A stretch of 64,000 bases of DNA, taken from the NCBI RefSeq assembly GCF_000379625.1, contig NZ_KB903248.1, forward strand, positions 62,001-126,000, given 5' to 3'. A program made the translations under genes and the position numbers. Below are positions 11,509 to 20,702 of this stretch, in pieces (position 1 is the stretch's first letter; each line of letters begins with the position of its first letter). Source of the stretch: Actinomycetospora chiangmaiensis DSM 45062 (GTDB taxonomy: Bacteria > Actinomycetota > Actinomycetes > Mycobacteriales > Pseudonocardiaceae). The notes below the pieces were generated by a model. It made no database searches. It saw only the letters and a program-made list of their open reading frames with translations, and was not told the DNA's origin.

Positions 11509-12440
11509 TTCGAGGCCCGGAGCACGTCGAGGGCGTGGGCGAGATCGGCGGGTGGTTCGCTGACGAACTCGACCCACCGGCCGTCGGCGGGGTGGTGCAG
11601 GCCGAGGCGGTGCGCGTGCAGCCACTGGCGGGTGAGCCCGAGCCGCTTGGAGAGCGTCGGGTCGGCGCCGTACCCGGAGTCGCCCACGCAGGGGTGGCGC
11701 AGCGCGGAGAAGTGCACGCGGATCTGGTGGGTGCGCCCGGTCTCGAGCTCGACCTCGAGCAGCGAGGCCGCCGGGAACGCCTCGAGGGTCCGGTAGTGCG
11801 TGACCGACGGCTTGCCGTCGGTCATCACCGCGAACCGCCAGTCGTGCTTGGGGTGGCGGTCGATCGGGGCGTCGATCGTGCCGTCGCTGGGGTCGGGGTG
11901 GCCCTGGACGACGGCGAGGTAGGTCTTGGCGACGGTCCGCTCGCGGAAGGCGGTCTTGAGCACCGAGTAGGCACGCTCGGACTTCGCCACGACCATGACG
12001 CCGGTGGTCCCGGCGTCGAGCCGGTGGACGATGCCCTGCCGCTCGGCCGCGCCGGAGGTGGCGATCGAGACGCCGAGCGCCGCCAGCCCGGCGACGACCG
12101 TCGGCCCGGTCCAGCCCGGGCTCGGGTGCACCGCCACACCGACCGGCTTGTCCACCACCACGATCTCGTCGTCCTCGTGGAGCACGACGAGGCCCTCCAC
12201 GGCCCGCGCGGTGACGATCCGCTCGGCGGGCTCCCGCTCCGGGTCGGGCAGGTCGACCTCGAGCCAGCTGCCCGCCACGAGCCGGTCGGACTTCCCGGCC
12301 ACGGACCCGTCGAGGCGCACCGCGCCGTCCTCGGCGAGCGCGGCCACGACCGTCCGGGAGAGCCCGAGCATGCGGGAGAGCCCGGCGTCGAGCCGCAGCC
12401 CGTCGAGCCCGTCGGGCACCGGGAGCGTGCGCAGGGTCAT
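11505..12440 (-). CDS. rluD: 23S rRNA pseudouridine synthase, RluA/RluD family
   Basis: A 311-residue enzyme that isomerises uridines in 23S rRNA. An N-terminal S4 RNA-binding domain (about 15-65, [19 protein letters not shown] to GSWLEVDLP) is followed by the catalytic domain with [15 protein letters not shown] and the active-site motif HRLDAGTTG, where Asp142 is the nucleophile. [20 protein letters not shown] is the second conserved block. The ATG at 12440 shares one base with the lspA stop (TGATG), so it is coupled to lspA. The exact target uridines cannot be told from sequence. The lspA-rluD order is usual in actinobacteria. Confidence 0.93.
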   Translation of the reverse strand: MTLRTLPVPDGLDGLRLDAGLSRMLGLSRTVVAALAEDGAVRLDGSVAGKSDRLVAGSWLEVDLPDPEREPAERIVTARAVEGLVVLHEDDEIVVVDKPVGVAVHPSPGWTGPTVVAGLAALGVSIATSGAAERQGIVHRLDAGTTGVMVVAKSERAYSVLKTAFRERTVAKTYLAVVQGHPDPSDGTIDAPIDRHPKHDWRFAVMTDGKPSVTHYRTLEAFPAASLLEVELETGRTHQIRVHFSALRHPCVGDSGYGADPTLSKRLGLTRQWLHAHRLGLHHPADGRWVEFVSEPPADLAHALDVLRASN

Positions 12441-13060
12441 CAGGTCTCCCCCGCGCCGACCGCCGCGCGGCCGGACCGGGACCCGTCGATCTCGATGCCC
12501 CACAGTGCGAGGCCGACGAGCAGCGCACCGCCGAGGCAGATCGCGGAGTCGGCGGCGTTGAACACCGGCCACCACCCCACGGAGACGAAGTCGACCACGT
12601 GGCCCTGCAGCGGACCGGGCCCGCGGAAGAACCGGTCGATGAGGTTGCCCAGGGCGCCGCCGAGCACGAGCCCCAGGGCGACGGCCCAGCCCCGGGAGCG
12701 CATGCGCCGGGCGTACCGCGCGATCCCGACGACGACGGCGACCGCCACCAGCGTCAGCAGCCACGTCATCCCCGTGGCGAAGGAGAAGGCCGCACCCGGG
12801 TTCCGGACGAGGACCAGGCTGATGGTGCCGTCGAGCAGCAGCGGGATGCGCTGCCCGTCGGCCAACGCGGCGACGATCGCGATCTTGGTGGCGAGGTCGA
12901 CGACGACGACCACCACCGCGACGGCGACCAGCAGCGGCAGCCGACGTCGGGCGGGTGCCGCGGGCGGTGCCGCGGGCGCGGTGTCGTCGGACCCGGGGGT
13001 GTCGGCCCCGACGGTGCCGGCCGCGTCGGTCGCGGCGGTGCCGTCGCTCGCGTCGGTCAT
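12440..13060 (-). CDS. lspA: Lipoprotein signal peptidase (signal peptidase II)
   Basis: A 206-residue integral membrane aspartic protease that cleaves the signal peptide of prolipoproteins after diacylglycerylation. Four membrane spans are visible after an extra, Ala/Asp-rich cytoplasmic N-terminus of about 40 residues. The family signatures are present: [25 protein letters not shown] with catalytic Asp142, HVVDFV, and FNAADSAI with catalytic Asp171. The start is ATG 13060 with a strong GGGGAGGATGGGG ribosome-binding site. Likely substrates in this window include the LppM-type protein at 46492. It heads a short operon with rluD. Confidence 0.95.
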   Translation of the reverse strand: MTDASDGTAATDAAGTVGADTPGSDDTAPAAPPAAPARRRLPLLVAVAVVVVVVDLATKIAIVAALADGQRIPLLLDGTISLVLVRNPGAAFSFATGMTWLLTLVAVAVVVGIARYARRMRSRGWAVALGLVLGGALGNLIDRFFRGPGPLQGHVVDFVSVGWWPVFNAADSAICLGGALLVGLALWGIEIDGSRSGRAAVGAGET

Positions 13061-13109
13061 GTCCCCATCCTCCCCCGCCGCGCGGCGAGCTCGCCGTGAG
13101 GCCCCTCGC

Positions 13110-14597
13110 TCACGGCGACGGCGACGTGCCGGAGTCGCCGCGCCAGCGCGCGAGGCGACCCGACCGGTCCACGGCCCGCAGCCGGTCCTCGGCGGCCTCG
13201 CGTGCCGTGGTAGTGGCGACGACGAGGAGCTGGTCGCCCTCCTGGATGCGGGTGTCGGCCTGCGGGGTGAAGCTCGCGCCCCGGCGCACCACCAGCGACA
13301 GCCCCGTGCCCTCCGGCAACCGCAGCTCCCGCACGTAGACGCCGTGCATCCGCGAGCCCTGCGGCACCGTCATCTGCAGCAGGTCCGCCCGCAGCGCCTC
13401 CAGCGGGGCGGCGTCGACCTCGATCTCCTGCACCGGCGGCTTGGCCAGGCCGAGGGCCTTCGCGACGGCGGGGAGGGTCGTCCCCTGCACGACGGTCAGC
13501 ACCACCACCAGCACGAACACGGCGTCGACGAGCTCACGGGCGCCTGGCAGGCCGCCGGTGAGCGGGACGAGCGCGAGCACGATGGGGACCGCTCCGCGCA
13601 GGCCCGCCCAGGACAGGAACGCCTGTTCCTGCCACGGCACCCGGAACCACACCGCGGCGGCCACCACCGAGAGCGGACGGGCGACGAGGAGCAGCACGGC
13701 CGCGGCGATGACGGCGGGCACGACGGCCCCGAGCAGCCGGTCCGGGGACACGTACAGGCCCAGCAGCACGAACAGCCCGATCTGGGCGAGCCAGCCGAGT
13801 CCCTCGGCGAAGGACCGGGTGCCCTCGCGGTGGGGCAGGGCGCCGTTGCCGAGCACGAGCGCCGCCACGTAGCAGGCGAGCAGCCCCGACGCGTGGAGGC
13901 TCTGCGTGAGGGCGTAGGCCCCGACGCAGACGGCGAGCGTCGCCAGCGGGTAGAGCCCGGTGGCGGGGAGCGCCGCGCGCCGGAGCCCCGCGGCGCCGAG
14001 CCGCCCGATGAGCAGGCCGAGGACCCCACCGAGCAGGAGCTCGTAGACCACGAGCAGGGGGTCGGTCCAGGAGATCGCGGTGCCGGCGGAGAGCAGCAGC
14101 ACGGCGATGAACGCCGGGGCGTCGTTGAGGCCCGACTCCAGTTCCAGCGCGCCCACCAGCCGCCCGCCGAGCCCGAGCCCGCGCAGCACGCTGAACACGG
14201 CCGCGGCGTCGGTGGAGGCCAGCACCGCGCCCCACAGGAACGCGACGCGCAGGTCGAGACCGAGCAGCCAGTGCAGCGCGTAGCCGGTCACGGTGATGCT
14301 CACGGCGACCGAGACCGTCGACAGCGCGACCCCGAGCCCGAGGGCGGGCCGGACCGTCGACCAGCGGGTGGAGAGCCCCCCGTCGGCCAGGATCAGGACG
14401 AGCGCGGCGACCCCGAGCGCCTGGGTGAGCACGGCGTCGTCGAAGCGGATGCCGAGGCCCGCCTCGCCGATGAGGACGCCAATGCCCAGGTAGAGCAGCA
14501 GCGAGGGCAGACCGAGCCGCGTCGAGAAGCGGACGGCGACGACTGCGAGCAGCACGACGGCCGAGCCGATCCCCAGCAGCAGCGGCAGCCGGTCCAC
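13110..14597 (-). CDS. Potassium/proton antiporter, CPA1 family with C-terminal TrkA_C domain
   Basis: A 495-residue transporter. About 12 membrane spans fill residues 1-390, beginning LLLGIGSAVVLLAVVAVRF and including LGLPSLLLYLGIGVLIG and LASTDAAAVFSVLRGLGL. STDAAAVFS corresponds to the ion-binding helix of NhaP-type exchangers. The last 100 residues form a soluble RCK_C/TrkA_C domain (RELRLPEGTGLSLVVRRG, then ADTRIQEGDQLLVVAT), which gates K+ antiporters of the NhaP2/CvrA type. The start is GTG 14597. Family knowledge suggests K+ efflux in exchange for H+, with roles in pH and turgor. It stands alone, 49 bp from lspA. Confidence 0.88.
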   Translation of the reverse strand: MDRLPLLLGIGSAVVLLAVVAVRFSTRLGLPSLLLYLGIGVLIGEAGLGIRFDDAVLTQALGVAALVLILADGGLSTRWSTVRPALGLGVALSTVSVAVSITVTGYALHWLLGLDLRVAFLWGAVLASTDAAAVFSVLRGLGLGGRLVGALELESGLNDAPAFIAVLLLSAGTAISWTDPLLVVYELLLGGVLGLLIGRLGAAGLRRAALPATGLYPLATLAVCVGAYALTQSLHASGLLACYVAALVLGNGALPHREGTRSFAEGLGWLAQIGLFVLLGLYVSPDRLLGAVVPAVIAAAVLLLVARPLSVVAAAVWFRVPWQEQAFLSWAGLRGAVPIVLALVPLTGGLPGARELVDAVFVLVVVLTVVQGTTLPAVAKALGLAKPPVQEIEVDAAPLEALRADLLQMTVPQGSRMHGVYVRELRLPEGTGLSLVVRRGASFTPQADTRIQEGDQLLVVATTTAREAAEDRLRAVDRSGRLARWRGDSGTSPSP

Positions 14598-14666
14598 GCG
14601 CCGCGATCACCCCTGTCGTCACCCGCCCCGACCCGAGAGGGGATCGTAGCGTCGGGCGGGTCGACC

Positions 14667-15485
14667 TCAGGGCCGCCAGCTGAACGTCACTCGCTCCGCG
14701 GGTGGTGCGGTGGGGCCGTCGTGCGCGGCGAGGGCGGCCGCCACCTCGCCCGCGCGCTCGGGCGGCAGGCACAGCCGGCGGGTGACCCGGACGACGCGGG
14801 CGTCGGGGTCCTCCGGCGGCCGCGGGTCCGCGGTCCAGCGCTGCACCTCCGGCTCGACGCCGAGCTCGGTCAGCACCGCGAGCGCGTCGTCGGCGGTCGG
14901 GGGCGCGGGGCGGCGGACCCCGTGGAACCGCTGCCAGAACGGGTCGAGCCAGGCCTGCGGGTGCGTCGCGTGGAGCTCCATGACGACGCCGCGGCGGGCG
15001 GCGGCCCCCAGCCCCGCCGCGAAGGCGGCGAGGTCGGCGGTGTCGTAGCCGACGTGGTGGCACAGGACGAGGTCGGCGGTGCCGGTGTCGGGCAGCGCCT
15101 CGGGCCACGAGCCGAGGACCGCCTGGTAGGGCATCCCCCACTCCAGGCACGCCCCCACGAAGGCGGCGAGCATGTCCGACGCCGGGTCCACCCCGACCAC
15201 GTGGCGCGCCTCCCCGACCAGGGCGAGCGACGCCGCCCCGGCCCCGCACCCGACGTCGAGCACGGTCCGCTCGGCCGACTCCGCCAGCACCGCGACCCCG
15301 ACCCGGCGCGACGGCGTGTCCGGCGGGTCGGCCACCGGCCGGAACCGCTCCGGGTCCTGTCGGTAGGGACTGGCCGGGGCGTGGGCGAGGATCTCGTCCG
15401 GGACCGCGCGCGCCGCCATCAGGGCGGACCAACGAGCGGCGGCGGTGCCGGGCTGCGTGCCGGTCGGGGTCTCCACGACGACCAT
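14667..15485 (-). CDS. Class I SAM-dependent methyltransferase
   Basis: A 272-residue protein with a standard SAM-binding Rossmann fold. ERTVLDVGCGAGAASLALVGEARHVVGVDPASDML holds motif I (DVGCGAG) and the acidic end of strand 2 (GVDPAS). TADLVLCHHVGYDTADL is motif IV. FWQRFHGVRRPAPPTADDAL is in the variable C-terminal part. The start is set at ATG 15485 (MVVVETPTG); the upstream in-frame extension is Arg-rich and looks non-coding. The substrate is unknown. It lies between the antiporter and the large P/Q-rich membrane protein, with gaps of 69 and 35 bp, and the neighbours give no clue to its target. Confidence 0.85.
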   Translation of the reverse strand: MVVVETPTGTQPGTAAARWSALMAARAVPDEILAHAPASPYRQDPERFRPVADPPDTPSRRVGVAVLAESAERTVLDVGCGAGAASLALVGEARHVVGVDPASDMLAAFVGACLEWGMPYQAVLGSWPEALPDTGTADLVLCHHVGYDTADLAAFAAGLGAAARRGVVMELHATHPQAWLDPFWQRFHGVRRPAPPTADDALAVLTELGVEPEVQRWTADPRPPEDPDARVVRVTRRLCLPPERAGEVAAALAAHDGPTAPPAERVTFSWRP

Positions 15486-15520
15486 CTGATCACGCGGGGC
15501 CCGCCGCCCGCTCCACCCCG

Positions 15521-17500
15521 TCAGCGGCGGCTGTCCGCCCCGTGCTGCTCGGCGAGCGACCGGACCGGGGTGCACCACGAGCAGCCGGTGAACCCGAGCT
15601 CGATCGCCTCCGACACGGGCAACGGGATCACCTCGCGACCGAACAGGTAGCCGCAGCGCCCGAGGTGGAAGCGCGGCTCCTCGTCGATCACCAGCACCTC
15701 GTCCACCCGGGCGGCGACGACGTCGAGGCTGGCCCGGTCGGGCTGCTCGTCGTCGGGCTCGGGGGCGCGGGCCGGCGGCGGGGTCATCGGCGGCGGCGTC
15801 ATCGGCGGCGGCGTCATGGCCGGCGGTGCCTGCCGGTCGTGGCCGTTGGTCCCCGTGCGCCCCGCGTCCGCCCCGTGAGCCGTCCGCTCGGTGGAGTCCG
15901 CCTGGTCGCGGCCCTGCGCGGGCAGGGTCTGGGACGGCGGGGTCTGGCTCGGCGGGGTCTGGGCCTGCGTCGCCGTGGCGTCCGCGTCGCCGTCGGCGGC
16001 CGGCACGCGCGGCGGCGGGCCGTCACCGAGGCGGGTCTGCGCCGGCTGACCGAGCCCCTGCTGCGGCTGGCCCTGCGGCGGCTGGCCCTGGGGCGCGTAC
16101 CCCTGGGACGCCTGGCCCTGGGGCGCGTACCCCTGGGACGCCTGGCCCTGCGGCGTCTGGCCCTGCAGCGGCTGCGATGCCGGGGCCTGGCCCTGCAGTC
16201 CGTGCCCCTGTCCCTGGAGGGGCTGGGACGGCGGGGCCTGCACACCTCGGTCCTGGACCGGCTGGGACGGCGGTCCCTGGCGCGGCACCTGGCCCTCCTG
16301 GGGCACCTGGTCCTGCTGGGCGGGTCGGCCGGGGAACTCCTGCGGCGGTCGCCCCGGTTGCTGTCCGGACGGACCGGCGGCGTCCCGCTCCGGCGAGCCG
16401 GGCGTCTGACCTGCAGCGTCGTCCGCGGCACGGCGCCCGTCCTGGACGGCACCGGCACCGGCACCGAAGGCACCCGGGGCGCCCGTGCTGTTGCCCGGCC
16501 GGTCCTGGCCCTCCGGGCGCCGGACGGCGTCGGAGTCGGAGTCGGACGGCGCGTCCGCGGACTCGTCACGGTCGTCCGGGCGACCCGAGGGAGCGTCCCG
16601 CCGCATGCGCTCGAGGGCGTCCGCGGAGATCCGGTTGGTCGCGTCCTGCTCGTCCTCGCGGTCGTGGCCGGCGGCAGCAGCGGCCACACCCACGGCACCG
16701 GCCGTCCCGGCCGCGACGGTGGCCGCGGTCAGTCCCTGCCCGTCGACGCGGGTCGCGTCGGCATCGGCGCCGTGGACCGTCGCCGTCTCCCCGCCGGTCG
16801 TCTCCGGGGCGGACGCGGCGGCGTCGCGCGGCGGCTGGCCGGGCTGCTGCGGTCCTCCGGGGCGACCGGGACCCTGGGGGCCATTAGGACCCTGCGGCGC
16901 ACCGAGACCCTGCGGCCCGCGCGGGCCCTGCGGCGGCATCCCGCCGGGACGGCCACCGGGACCGGCGGCCGGGGTGCCCGGGAGGGGCACCAGACCGAGG
17001 AACCGGGAGCCCTCGGGAGCGTTCGGCACCCGCGACGGGTCGTGCCCGAGACGACCCGACGCCGAGGCACGCAGACCCCGCGGGATTCCGCGGGGTCGGG
17101 CGGGCGGCGGGGGCATCGGTGCCCGGCCGTGCTGGCCGGGGCCGCCCTGCGGCGGCGCGCCCTGCGGCGGGCCGGCGAACGGACGTCCACCGGGACCGTT
17201 CTGCGGCACGGGCCCCGACGCCGGAGCTGCGGTACCGGGGGCCGACGGCGGCCCGGGCTGCTGGGCCCACGGTTCCTGGCCCGGGGCACCGGTTCCACCG
17301 AGAGCGCCGACCGCGGCCGGCGCGGCCGCCGGCTCGGCCGCCCGCGCCCTGCGACGCCGCATGACGTCGGCGATCAGCAGGGCCGCGGCCACGGCGCTCG
17401 CCGCGACCGAACCCCACGCCCAGGCTGCCGTGGCGGTGACCACGGCGACCACGAGCAGCGCGAACGCCACGACGACGCAGAGCAGCACGAGCAGTAGCAC
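15521..17500 (-). CDS. Large P/Q/G-rich membrane protein with a C-terminal Cys/His module, next to divIVA
   Basis: A 659-residue protein that I cannot assign to a named family. Two membrane spans fill residues 1-45 (LLLVLLCVVVAFALLVVAVV, then SVAASAVAAALLIADV) and are followed by an RRRRAR stop-transfer. About 550 residues of Pro/Gln/Gly/Asp-rich low complexity follow, with many PQG and QGQ units and three TPPPM repeats near 570. The last 50 residues are well ordered: FHLGRCGYL, IPLPVSEAIELGF and GCSWC. The spacing of His612, Cys616, Cys640 and Cys643 resembles the small Ada-like zinc knuckle found at the end of some nuclease and competence proteins (inference). The start is GTG 17500 with GAGGGG upstream. 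The position just after divIVA suggests a polar or septal membrane protein. Confidence 0.75.
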   Translation of the reverse strand: MLLLVLLCVVVAFALLVVAVVTATAAWAWGSVAASAVAAALLIADVMRRRRARAAEPAAAPAAVGALGGTGAPGQEPWAQQPGPPSAPGTAAPASGPVPQNGPGGRPFAGPPQGAPPQGGPGQHGRAPMPPPPARPRGIPRGLRASASGRLGHDPSRVPNAPEGSRFLGLVPLPGTPAAGPGGRPGGMPPQGPRGPQGLGAPQGPNGPQGPGRPGGPQQPGQPPRDAAASAPETTGGETATVHGADADATRVDGQGLTAATVAAGTAGAVGVAAAAAGHDREDEQDATNRISADALERMRRDAPSGRPDDRDESADAPSDSDSDAVRRPEGQDRPGNSTGAPGAFGAGAGAVQDGRRAADDAAGQTPGSPERDAAGPSGQQPGRPPQEFPGRPAQQDQVPQEGQVPRQGPPSQPVQDRGVQAPPSQPLQGQGHGLQGQAPASQPLQGQTPQGQASQGYAPQGQASQGYAPQGQPPQGQPQQGLGQPAQTRLGDGPPPRVPAADGDADATATQAQTPPSQTPPSQTLPAQGRDQADSTERTAHGADAGRTGTNGHDRQAPPAMTPPPMTPPPMTPPPARAPEPDDEQPDRASLDVVAARVDEVLVIDEEPRFHLGRCGYLFGREVIPLPVSEAIELGFTGCSWCTPVRSLAEQHGADSRR

Positions 17501-17571
17501 GTTCGACCCCTCACCTGGCGGGTCGGGTCACCGATCGGAAGCCTTCCCCTGCCCCGACCGGATCGCCCGAC

Positions 17572-18510
17572 TCAGCTGCCGGCTTCGGCCCGGGAGCCGT
17601 ATCCGCTGGTCGCGTACCCACCCGAACCGTTGCGGCTCGCACCGTCGGCCGGCGCCGCCGACCCACGACCCTCGAGGTCGCGCAGCTGGGACTCCAGGTA
17701 CGTCTTGAGCCGGGTCCGGTACTCCCGCTCGAAGGTGCGCAGCTCGTCGATCTTCTTCTCGAGCCCGCTCTTCTGCTGCTCGATCAGGGTGATCGTCTCG
17801 TTGTGCTTTCGCTGCGCGTCCCGCTCGAGGGTCGAGGCCTTGTCGCGGGCCTGCCGCTCCAGGGTCTCCGCCCGGGTCCGGGCGTCGTTGAGCATCGTCT
17901 CGGCGCGGCTGCGGGCCTCGTTGACCATGCTGTCGGACTTGGTGCGCGCCTCGGAGAGCAGCTGCTCGGACTTGGTCCGGGCGTCGGACAGCATGCCGTC
18001 CGCCTCGGACTTCGCCTCGGCGGTCAGCCGGTCGGCCATCTCCTGGGCGAGCCCGAGGACCTTCGCGGCCTGGACGTGGTGGTCACCCCCGGCCATCGGC
18101 GAGGGATCGGCGCCGTAGGGCGGCGGCACGATCGACTGCTGCGGCTGCGGCACGGGCTGCTGGGCCACCGGCATCGGCTGCTGGACCGTGCGCGGCGCGT
18201 CCTCGACGGGACGCTGCTGCGGCGGCTGCACCATCGTGGTGGCCGGCGCGGGCGGCTGCGACTGGCTCGGCTGCGACGGGGCCTGGGCGGCCTTGCTACG
18301 GGCATCGTCCAGGTCGGCGTGGGCGCTCGAGAGCTGCTGCTCGAGCTGCTCGACCTGCTCGCGGAGATCGTTGTTCTCCTCGAGCAGTCGCCCGAGCTCG
18401 GCCTCGACGAGGTCGAGGAACGCATCGACCTCGTCCTCGTTGTAGCCCCGTTTGCCGATGGGCGGCTTGCTGAACGCGACGTTGTGGACGTCGGCGGGGG
18501 TCAGCGGCAT
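17572..18510 (-). CDS. divIVA: DivIVA/Wag31 polar growth and septum-placement protein
   Basis: A 312-residue coiled-coil protein that senses curved membrane at poles and septa and organises apical wall growth in actinobacteria. The N-terminal lipid-binding domain reads [36 protein letters not shown], followed by a coiled coil (about 38-70). A Pro/Gln-rich linker covers about 75-135. A long second coiled coil (about 145-280) contains heptad-like repeats such as [20 protein letters not shown]. The tail ([14 protein letters not shown]) is Gly/Ser-rich. The start ATG 18510 has GAGGAG 5 nt upstream. In mycobacteria the homologue is phosphorylated by Ser/Thr kinases. It is transcribed after sepF, but from its own upstream region. 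Confidence 0.96.
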   Translation of the reverse strand: MPLTPADVHNVAFSKPPIGKRGYNEDEVDAFLDLVEAELGRLLEENNDLREQVEQLEQQLSSAHADLDDARSKAAQAPSQPSQSQPPAPATTMVQPPQQRPVEDAPRTVQQPMPVAQQPVPQPQQSIVPPPYGADPSPMAGGDHHVQAAKVLGLAQEMADRLTAEAKSEADGMLSDARTKSEQLLSEARTKSDSMVNEARSRAETMLNDARTRAETLERQARDKASTLERDAQRKHNETITLIEQQKSGLEKKIDELRTFEREYRTRLKTYLESQLRDLEGRGSAAPADGASRNGSGGYATSGYGSRAEAGS

Positions 18511-18895
18511 CGGATCTCCTCAAGCACTCCTCGGCTGCGGAACCCCAGGTACCTCGGGCTCTTCGAGCTCCGCGACACGCAGAGTATGACCTCTGCGAGC
18601 AGGTGAACCATAGTGGACGGGTCCAGGGCTGCGCTGCGAACGACGCCCGATCGGTGACACAGCGCCACGGATCAAGGCCATGCCACTCACACGCGTACCT
18701 CGCGACACGCCAGAGAGCGATCGGCCGGACGGTGCGGGACCGCTCACCGAAGTCGACCGGCCGTAGCGGTCCGACTTCCCCTGCTCCACGCGGCACCCCT
18801 GGGCCGGACGGACGCTCAGCGCCCCCGTCCGACCACCCACCGCAATCGCCCGGGGAGGTCTTGCCCGCTCTCAGCTTCGGCTCAGGAAGAGCGGG
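18511..18895 (-). promoter_or_regulatory. divIVA upstream region; no yggT gene present
   Basis: This 385-bp gap between sepF and divIVA has lower GC than its neighbours. On the minus strand TACTCT (18581-18586) fits a -10 element and would give a leader of about 64 nt ending in the divIVA ribosome-binding site. The yggT-type membrane gene usually found here in actinobacteria is missing: none of the frames gives a hydrophobic 90-100 residue protein. The terminator-like hairpin of sepF occupies 18864-18895. Confidence 0.5.
18864..18895 (-). terminator. Terminator-like hairpin directly after sepF
   Basis: Perfect 8-bp arms CCCGCTCT (18864-18871) and AGAGCGGG (18888-18895) begin at the base next to the sepF stop codon. 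Inside the loop a small AGC/GCT stem can also form. There is no T-run. It would separate the ftsZ-sepF transcript from divIVA. Confidence 0.5.
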
Positions 18896-19870
18896 TCAGG
18901 ACGTCTCCGCGAACTTGCGCCGCTCGGTCGCGGAGACCTCGACGTTGGGCGGTGAGAGAAGGAACACGCGGTTGGTGACCTTCTCGATCGAGCCGCGCAG
19001 GGCGAAGGCCAGACCCGCCGCGAAGTCGACGAGCCGCTTGGCCGCGGCGTCGTCCATCTCGGTGAGGTTCATGATCACCGGAATGCCGTCCCGGTAGCGC
19101 TCACCGATGACCCGGGCCTCGTTGTAGCTGGTGGGCCGCAGCGTGGTGATCTCGGGGACCGCCGGGGTGTCGGTGGCCTTCGCCGGGGCGGCCTCGACGG
19201 CCCGCACCGGGCGCACCGGCTCCTCGGACAGCGCCAGGGCCGCCGCGCCGGACGCGCGCAGCGCCTCGGAGCCCGACCCGCCGGCGGCGAGCGACCCCGA
19301 GAGCGACCCCGAGGACCCCGACGACGAGCTGCCGACGGCGGCGAGGGCGCCGGAGCGCGACCGCGACGTGTGGTTCGGGCCGGTGTTCTGCTCCCAGCTA
19401 CGACCCCGGGTGCTCGAGCGGACGGACACGTCGGCCTCCTCGTCACGGTCACCGGACGTCGTCCGGTCGTCGGCGGCGAGCCGCGGGAGGTCGCGCTCGG
19501 TGCGCCCCTCGGACTCGGGGTCCCGGGGCCGCGGCGTGCGGACCCGGTCGTCGGACAGCGCCCGCTCGCGCTCCGGGGTCCCCCGGCGCTCGTAGCGGTC
19601 GGCACGCTCGGTGCGGTCGGCACGCTCCGACCGGTCGGACTCGTACCGGTCGTCGTACGAGTCGTAGCGCTCCTCGAAGCGGTCGGACTCGTACCGGTCG
19701 GCCTCGTGGCGCCGGCGGCCGTAGCGGTCGCCCGCGTAGGCGTCGTAGCGGTCCCCGGCACGGGAGGGGCGGTCGCCGTACGGGTCGTGGTCGCCGTACC
19801 CGTCGTAGGCGTCCAACTCGTCCGCGGGCACCATGCCGAAGTACGCCTTCACCCGGTGCAGAGCGGTCAT
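18896..19870 (-). CDS. sepF: SepF, FtsZ membrane anchor, with a long charged linker
   Basis: A 324-residue SepF. The N-terminal amphipathic membrane helix is [15 protein letters not shown], matching the mycobacterial start, which fixes ATG 19870 (GGGGAGAGGG upstream) against the in-frame GTG 19936. The C-terminal SepF domain (about 240-324) contains [44 protein letters not shown] and [11 protein letters not shown]. Between them lies an unusually long linker: about 60 residues rich in Asp, Arg, Tyr and Glu (DRYESDR-like units), then a Ser/Gly-rich stretch near 190-225. Most SepF proteins are much shorter. SepF tethers FtsZ through its C-terminal peptide, and ftsZ lies three genes upstream in the same direction. 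Confidence 0.95.
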   Translation of the reverse strand: MTALHRVKAYFGMVPADELDAYDGYGDHDPYGDRPSRAGDRYDAYAGDRYGRRRHEADRYESDRFEERYDSYDDRYESDRSERADRTERADRYERRGTPERERALSDDRVRTPRPRDPESEGRTERDLPRLAADDRTTSGDRDEEADVSVRSSTRGRSWEQNTGPNHTSRSRSGALAAVGSSSSGSSGSLSGSLAAGGSGSEALRASGAAALALSEEPVRPVRAVEAAPAKATDTPAVPEITTLRPTSYNEARVIGERYRDGIPVIMNLTEMDDAAAKRLVDFAAGLAFALRGSIEKVTNRVFLLSPPNVEVSATERRKFAETS

Positions 19871-19945
19871 GGCAGCCCTCTCCCCTTCACCGCCGACCGA
19901 CCCGCGAGACAGCCGACTTACATCCGTGTCATTCACTCACACGGA

Positions 19946-19951
19946 ACGCTA
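19946..19951 (-). promoter_or_regulatory. -10 element of a sepF promoter
   Basis: TAGCGT on the minus strand lies just past the yggS stop codon and 75 bp before the sepF start. It fits the TANNNT -10 consensus and would give a leader of about 69 nt. It suggests sepF can be expressed apart from ftsZ-yggS. No clear -35 element. Confidence 0.4.
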
Positions 19952-19952
19952 G

Positions 19953-20702
19953 CTACCGGGCGCCGAGGAGAGCCGTTCCGACACGCACACACGTCGATCC
20001 GTGCTCGATCGCGGCCTCGAGATCGCCCGACATGCCCGCGGAGAGTGTCGTCGCCTGCGGAAACGACCGCCGCACCCGATCGGCGACGACGGCAAACGTG
20101 CCGAAGGCCTCGGCCGGGTCCGCGTCGCGCGGGGCCACCGTCATCACGCCGTCGAGGGACAGGTGGGCGCAGCGCTCGACACGCTCGGCCAACCCCTCCA
20201 CGTCGTCGACCCCCACCCCGCCGCGGCCCTCGGCGCCGTCGAGGCTCACCTGGACCAGCACGTGCAGCGGCCCGGACCGCTCCCCCGCCTCCCGGGCCGA
20301 ACCGGCCGCGCGGTCCAGCGCGTCGACGAGGCGCGGCGAGTCCACCGAGTCGACCGCGTGCGCCCAGCGGGCGAGCGAGCGCGCCTTGTTCCGCTGCAGC
20401 CGCCCCACGATCCGCCAACGCGCGGCGGCGTCGGGCCGCAGCGTCGTGAGCTCGGCGGCCTTCGCCGCGCCCTCCTGCTCCTTGTTCTCCCCGAACTCCG
20501 CGAGCCCGAGGTCGACCAGGAGGGCGACGTCCGACGCCGGCCAGGTCTTCGTGACGGCGAGCAGGCCCACCTCGGCGGGGTCCCGCCCGGCCGCGCGGGC
20601 GGCCGCGTCGATCCGGGCCCGCACGTCCTCCAGGGCACGGCGCAGGACCTCCCGCCGGGCGGTGTCCCCCGTCGCCGGCTCCGCTGCCTCTCGTGCGGTC
20701 AC
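19953..20702 (-). CDS. yggS: YggS/PROSC-type pyridoxal phosphate homeostasis protein
   Basis: A 249-residue alanine-racemase-fold protein that binds PLP and balances B6 vitamers; it has no known enzymatic activity. The PLP lysine is K52 in LLAVTKTWP. Conserved blocks follow: LGLAEFGENKEQEGAAKA, WRIVGRLQRNKAR, VDSVDS, and LSAGMSGDLEAAIEHGSTCVRVGTALLG, the phosphate-binding end. The GTG at 20702 overlaps the pgeF stop by 4 bp (GTGA). It sits between pgeF and sepF, as in most actinobacteria, and a link with cell division is only by position. Confidence 0.94.
   Translation of the reverse strand: MTAREAAEPATGDTARREVLRRALEDVRARIDAAARAAGRDPAEVGLLAVTKTWPASDVALLVDLGLAEFGENKEQEGAAKAAELTTLRPDAAARWRIVGRLQRNKARSLARWAHAVDSVDSPRLVDALDRAAGSAREAGERSGPLHVLVQVSLDGAEGRGGVGVDDVEGLAERVERCAHLSLDGVMTVAPRDADPAEAFGTFAVVADRVRRSFPQATTLSAGMSGDLEAAIEHGSTCVRVGTALLGAR

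Noticed and set aside
10671-15650. A 1659-codon open frame on the plus strand
   Set aside because: It runs antisense through six convincing minus-strand genes (unknown membrane protein, rluD, lspA, antiporter, methyltransferase) and is Arg/Pro/Gly-rich without recognisable motifs.
18520-18840. A 106-codon minus-strand frame as a possible yggT gene
   Set aside because: It is hydrophilic and Arg/Gly-rich with no membrane segment, unlike YggT, and has no ribosome-binding site.
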